Source of the DNA: an uncultured archaeon
Lineage (GTDB): Archaea > Thermoproteota > Nitrososphaeria > Nitrososphaerales > Nitrosopumilaceae
NCBI GenBank assembly: GCA_937896495.1
Contig: CALBNQ010000138.1
Coordinates: 1-10,046 of the forward strand
Reading direction: 5' to 3'
Length of the DNA: 10,046 nucleotides
Below are positions 6,369 to 10,046 of this stretch, in pieces. The notes under the pieces were generated by a model. The model was not told the DNA's origin, did not search any database, and was given only the letters and a program-made list of their open reading frames with translations. A program made the position numbers and the translations under genes. Each line of letters starts with the position of its first letter. Position 1 is the first letter of the stretch.

Positions 6369-9300
6369 TTGCCTAAAAATGAATCATTAAAAAAAATACT
6401 TGTTCTTGGAAGTGGAGCAATAAAAATTGGTGAAGCTGGTGAATTTGATTATTCTGGAAGTCAATGTCTAAAAGCAATTCATGAAGATGGTCTGAAAAGT
6501 GTATTAATCAATCCCAATATTGCAACAATTCAAACTGACACAAGATTTGCAGATCAAGTTTATCTTTTACCTGTAAACCCACAATATGTAGAATCAATCA
6601 TTGAAAAAGAAAGACCTGATGGAATCATGTTGGCATATGGGGGACAAACTGCATTAAATTGTGGAGTAAAACTAGATGAATCTGGAATTTTTAAAAAATA
6701 TGGTGTAAATGTCCTTGGAACTCAAATCCCAGGTATTCAAAGTACTGAGGATCGTCAATTATTCAAAGATTCTATGAAAGAAGCAGGTGTGCCTGTGCTT
6801 AATAGTAAAACTGTAACTAATTTTGATGATGCAAAAAATGCTGCTGAAGAACTTAACTATCCTGTAATTATTCGTGTTGCTTATACCCTTGGAGGTCGTG
6901 GTGGTGGTGTTGCATACAATGAAATTGAATTACATGAGATTGTTGAACGTGGTCTAAAGGCTTCTCTTGTTGGTCAAGTTCTTGTTGAAGAATACATTGG
7001 ACATTGGAAACAAATTGAATATGAAATCATGCAGGATTATGATGGTAATAATGTAGTTGTTTGTAACATGGAAAATGTTCTTTCTATGAAAGTTCATACT
7101 GGTGATAATATTGTAGTTGCTCCTTCTCAAACAATTGATAATCATGAATATCATATGTTACGTTCTGCAGGATTACGTGCAACAAAACATGTTGGAATAG
7201 TTGGAGAATGTAATATTCAATATGCATTGGATTCTGATTCTGATAGGTATGTTGCAATCGAAATTAATCCTAGACTCTCCCGTTCATCAGCTTTGGCAAG
7301 TAAGGCTACTGGATATCCTTTGGCTTACATGTCTGCAAAAATTGGACTGGGTTACAATTTATCTGAACTCGTAAACAGAATCACTAAAAATACAACTGCT
7401 TGTTTTGAACCTTCTCTTGATTATATTGTTTGTAAACATCCTCGATGGGACTTTTCCAAATTTGAATTAGTAAATCCAAAATTAGGTCCTACAATGAAAT
7501 CCGTAGGAGAGGTTATGGCTGTTGGGCGAACCTTTGAAGAATCATTACAAAAAGCAATTAGAATGTTGGATATTGGTAATGATGGACTTGTATTAAATCG
7601 TGCCAACGGACAAAAATTTTCTGAAGAAGAGATTGAAGAAAAACTATCTCATCATGATGATAAAATATTGTACAATGTAGCGATTGCATTGAAAATGGGA
7701 ATTTCTGTTGAAAAAATTTATTCTCTTTCATCCATTGATCCATGGTTTATTGAAAAAATTCAAAATATTGTAAATACTGAATCTAAAATAAAATCCTCTG
7801 CCCTTGATTCTCCTACTCTTTGGGAGGCAAAAAAAATGGGTTTTTCAGATAAACAAATTGCTCGTGCTAAAGAACAAACACCTGATTCTATACGTGATTT
7901 ACGTAAGAAATTAGGCATAATCCCCTCTGTAAAACAAATAGACACTCTTGCTGCTGAATGGCCTGCCGTTACAAATTATCTTTATTTCACCTATGGGGGA
8001 AATTCAAATGATGTCCAAATCCCATCTAATGAAAAAGGAATAGTGGTTGTTGGAGCAGGACCTTATAGAATAGGGAGCAGTGTAGAATTTGATTGGGGTA
8101 CTGTAAACATGGTTTGGGGTCTTCAAGAAAATGGAGAAAAAAATGTTTCAGTAGTTAATTGTAATCCTGAAACTGTATCTACTGATTATGACATATGTAC
8201 AAGATTGTATTTTGAAGAAATAACACAGGAGAGACTTTTAGATATATCTGATTTTGAAAATCCAAAAGGTGTAATCACATGTGTTGGAGGACAAACTGCA
8301 AATAATCTGACTCCTGGATTGGCCGAACATGGAATCAATATTATGGGAACAAGTGCACATGACGTTGATAGGGCAGAAGATCGTTCTAAATTTAGTGCCG
8401 AACTTGATAAACTTCACATCCCTCAACCCCTATGGCAAGCATTTTCAAATCTTGGAGAAGCAAAAAACTTTGCACAAGATGTTGGTTTTCCTGTAATTGT
8501 CAGACCCTCTTATGTTTTGTCTGGTGCTGCCATGAAAGTTGTTTGGTCTCAAGAAGAATTAAAAATATATGTCAAAGAGGCCACTGATGTTTCTCCTGAT
8601 CATCCTGTAGTTATTTCAAAATTTATGTTAAATTCACTTGAAGTTGATGTTGATGGAATTAGTAACGGAAAAGAAGTTGTAATTGGTGCAATTGTGGAGC
8701 ATATTGACAGTGCAGGTGTTCATTCTGGAGATGCTATGATGTGTATTCCTCCTTGGCGTTTAAGCAATAAAATTATTGAAACGATTAATGAGTACGCTAA
8801 AAAAATTGCATTAACATTTAATGTTAAAGGTCCATTTAATCTTCAATTTTTAATCAATAATGATCATGTGTATGTAATTGAGTTAAACATCAGGGCATCA
8901 CGTTCAATGCCTTTTGTTTCAAAATTAGTTAAAACAAACCTAATTTCCCTTGCTTCAAAAGCAATTTTAGATAAACCTCTTCCAAAAATTCCTGAAAATA
9001 AATGGCAAAAAATTCACAATTATGGAATCAAAGTTCCTCAATTCTCTTTCATGCAATTAGAAGGTGCTGATATTGCATTAGGGGTTGAAATGCAATCTAC
9101 TGGCGAGGCTGCATGTTTTGGTGAGAGTTTCTATGATGCTTTATCAAAAGGATTAACTTCTGTTGGATATAATTTACCTGACAAAGGCACTGCACTTGTA
9201 ACTGTTGGAGGTTCACAAAATAAAGAAAAACTTGTTGCAAGTATTGCAAAATTGAAACACCTTGGATTCAAAATTTTAGCTACTGAACATACTGCAGAAT

Positions 9301-9611
9301 TTTTTGAAGAGAAGTTAGGTGATATAGAAATTGTTCATAAAATTTCAGAACCTGAAAGAAAACCAAATATTGCTGATCTACTTTATGAACGAAAAATTGA
9401 CTTTATCATCAATATCCCTAGTACTTCTACTTTGGAAAAATATGTTGGAATGTTAGATGATGAATATCAGATTCGAAGAAAATCTTTAGAATTAGGAATC
9501 CCTGTATTAACGACTATTGAATTAGCTGATTCATTTGTAAAAACATTAGAGTGGTTAAAAACGAATAAACCAACTATTGATCCTATTCAACCTTATGATA
9601 AAATTGAATAA
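6369..9611 (+). CDS. carB: Carbamoyl-phosphate synthase large (synthetase) subunit
   Basis: CarB makes carbamoyl phosphate from bicarbonate, ammonia and two ATP, feeding pyrimidine and arginine synthesis. It has 1080 residues, close to the usual 1070-1075. First half: GSGAIKIGEAGEFDYSG, Arg129 in STEDRQ, Arg169 and the glycine loop TLGGRGGG, VHTGDN, and EINPRLSRSSALASKATGYP. Next comes the middle helical domain after MKSVGEVMAVGRTFEES. The second ATP-grasp half has NPETVSTDYD, RPSYVLSG, LEVDVDG, AGVHSGDAMM and ELNIRASRSMPFVSK. The C-terminal MGS-like allosteric domain (about 940-1070) runs from GTALVTVGGSQ to IRRKSLELGIPVLTT. Both synthetase halves are intact. Odd points against E. coli are Gln at position 215 (Glu), Lys at 241 (Gly), LSGAA for LGGRA, and NIR for NPR. 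The start is TTG (6369-6371) with GGAG nine bases before it (6356-6359). Translation is probably coupled to carA. Confidence 0.96.
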   Translation: MPKNESLKKILVLGSGAIKIGEAGEFDYSGSQCLKAIHEDGLKSVLINPNIATIQTDTRFADQVYLLPVNPQYVESIIEKERPDGIMLAYGGQTALNCGVKLDESGIFKKYGVNVLGTQIPGIQSTEDRQLFKDSMKEAGVPVLNSKTVTNFDDAKNAAEELNYPVIIRVAYTLGGRGGGVAYNEIELHEIVERGLKASLVGQVLVEEYIGHWKQIEYEIMQDYDGNNVVVCNMENVLSMKVHTGDNIVVAPSQTIDNHEYHMLRSAGLRATKHVGIVGECNIQYALDSDSDRYVAIEINPRLSRSSALASKATGYPLAYMSAKIGLGYNLSELVNRITKNTTACFEPSLDYIVCKHPRWDFSKFELVNPKLGPTMKSVGEVMAVGRTFEESLQKAIRMLDIGNDGLVLNRANGQKFSEEEIEEKLSHHDDKILYNVAIALKMGISVEKIYSLSSIDPWFIEKIQNIVNTESKIKSSALDSPTLWEAKKMGFSDKQIARAKEQTPDSIRDLRKKLGIIPSVKQIDTLAAEWPAVTNYLYFTYGGNSNDVQIPSNEKGIVVVGAGPYRIGSSVEFDWGTVNMVWGLQENGEKNVSVVNCNPETVSTDYDICTRLYFEEITQERLLDISDFENPKGVITCVGGQTANNLTPGLAEHGINIMGTSAHDVDRAEDRSKFSAELDKLHIPQPLWQAFSNLGEAKNFAQDVGFPVIVRPSYVLSGAAMKVVWSQEELKIYVKEATDVSPDHPVVISKFMLNSLEVDVDGISNGKEVVIGAIVEHIDSAGVHSGDAMMCIPPWRLSNKIIETINEYAKKIALTFNVKGPFNLQFLINNDHVYVIELNIRASRSMPFVSKLVKTNLISLASKAILDKPLPKIPENKWQKIHNYGIKVPQFSFMQLEGADIALGVEMQSTGEAACFGESFYDALSKGLTSVGYNLPDKGTALVTVGGSQNKEKLVASIAKLKHLGFKILATEHTAEFFEEKLGDIEIVHKISEPERKPNIADLLYERKIDFIINIPSTSTLEKYVGMLDDEYQIRRKSLELGIPVLTTIELADSFVKTLEWLKTNKPTIDPIQPYDKIE

Positions 9612-9820
9612 TGGTATAATCATTAAACTTGTTTGATATTTGATATCCCCAAACAACACCTGTGAACATTGTTTTCTGAATCTATGATTTTTGATAATTC
9701 TTTGATTGTTTCATTTACAGTTGTATTTTTCCCTAAAAATATTCCATTTGATGCTATCCCACTTTTAAATTCTATATGGATATCTGTAACTACTAGTTTT
9801 TTATTATCTTTTACGACCAT
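9612..9820 (-). pseudogene. Remnant of a metallophosphoesterase gene (COG1407-like), frameshifted and truncated
   Basis: An ATG at 9818-9820 (minus strand) opens a 65-codon frame ending at the TAA complementary to 9623-9625. Its first 50 residues, LVVTDIHIEFKSGIASNGIF onward, resemble the start of archaeal ICC-like calcineurin-type phosphoesterases, which open with a DLHIG metal-binding motif followed by 'A..G.F.P'. After NNVHR the frame turns into CCLGISNIKQV. Re-reading one base at 9659 gives VLFGDIKYQTSL instead, restoring the expected second metal motif GD.K. This points to a one-base deletion. Even in that frame the sequence runs straight into the antisense of the carB 3' end, so the rest of a normal 200+ residue enzyme is missing. 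The glutamate in DIHIE, where glycine is usual, also suggests decay. A short expressed protein of its own cannot be excluded. Confidence 0.55.
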
Positions 9821-9859
9821 TATTTGTATGATGGAATTATTCTAGTTTGTAACATCAAA

Positions 9860-9868
9860 GTTATACAA
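9860..9868 (+). promoter_or_regulatory. TATA box for the SWIM-domain gene
   Basis: GTTATACAA is centred about 25 bp before the GTG at 9890, the classical archaeal TATA-to-start distance for a leaderless transcript. An in-frame TAA at 9881-9883 limits the start to this GTG, and no Shine-Dalgarno-like sequence is seen before it. Confidence 0.5.
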
Positions 9869-9889
9869 CACATATCAGATTAAATCTTT

Positions 9890-10046
9890 GTGAACAAAGA
9901 CTCTGATAGAGTTGAAGTACTGGTTTCTGAAAAACGAGTTAAACTACATGTTTTTGAACCCAGTCAAAGAAAAATTTGGACTGTAGTTGGAAAGGGCGAA
10001 GAACATTGGATTGATCCTGATGCTAATTATTGCTCTTGTCCTGGAT
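9890..10046 (+). CDS. SWIM zinc-finger domain protein, 3' partial
   Basis: The frame opens with GTG at 9890-9892 and runs off the window; 52 codons are visible. It reads through VEVLVSEKRVKLHVFEPSQ and KIWTVVGKGEEHWIDPDA to NYCSCPG. The last part is the first half of a SWIM zinc finger (CxC...CxH), with Cys48 and Cys50 as the first two ligands; the remaining Cys and His lie beyond the end. SWIM domains occur in SWI2/SNF2 helicases, transposases and small archaeal proteins and mediate DNA or protein contacts. The short distance from start to domain suggests a small stand-alone SWIM protein, as is common in archaea. GTG is the only candidate start after an in-frame stop at 9881-9883. Confidence 0.75.
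   Translation, partial: MNKDSDRVEVLVSEKRVKLHVFEPSQRKIWTVVGKGEEHWIDPDANYCSCPG

Noticed and set aside
6954..8426. Several minus-strand frames of 60-66 codons antisense to carB
   Set aside because: All lie within conserved carB motifs and show no family resemblance or start signals.
6369..9611. carB as two fused or recently duplicated genes
   Set aside because: The two similar ATP-grasp halves are the ancient internal duplication normal for all CarB proteins.

Overview
The window is AT-rich archaeal DNA. It most likely comes from an ammonia-oxidising Nitrososphaerota (Thaumarchaeota) genome of the Nitrosopumilus type. The reasons are a CdvC/Vps4 division ATPase, a TrmB-family regulator, archaeal-type CarA and CarB, TATA-like boxes about 25 bp before start codons, U-tract terminators, and several TTG/GTG starts. 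The lineage is inferred from gene content and protein resemblance; no search was run.

Layout. 1-1034 (+): a DHH/DHHA1 phosphoesterase whose 5' end lies outside the window and whose N-terminus is a lysine-rich repeat tail. 1036-1073: a convergent, probably bidirectional terminator. 1080-2753 (-): a two-gene unit in which a TrmB-type regulator precedes a RidA/YjgF protein. 2754-2881: a divergent promoter region with inverted repeats. 2882-5136 (+): a three-gene cdv cluster made of a divergent ESCRT-III/CdvB-like protein, an unrecognised helical protein and CdvC. 5137-5225: terminator hairpin and promoter. 5226-9611 (+): carA-carB. 9612-9820 (-): a truncated and frameshifted remnant of a metallophosphoesterase gene. 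9890-10046 (+): the start of a SWIM zinc-finger protein that runs out of the window. No tRNA, rRNA, CRISPR array or insertion sequence was seen. No stretch longer than 300 bases lacks a call.

How the genes fit together. The cdv cluster pairs the disassembly ATPase of the archaeal ESCRT division machinery with an ESCRT-III-like candidate substrate and a third small helical protein, all in tight or overlapping translation units. CarA (glutaminase) and CarB (synthetase) form one enzyme that makes carbamoyl phosphate for pyrimidines and arginine. The TrmB-like regulator diverges from the cdv cluster, and the inverted repeats between them could act on either side.

The most interesting points are the ESCRT-III-like gene and orphan partner beside cdvC, the absence of any ATG/GTG/TTG start for full-length CarA (ATT with a Shine-Dalgarno-like sequence is the best candidate), substitutions in the first ATP site of CarB, and the decaying metallophosphoesterase.
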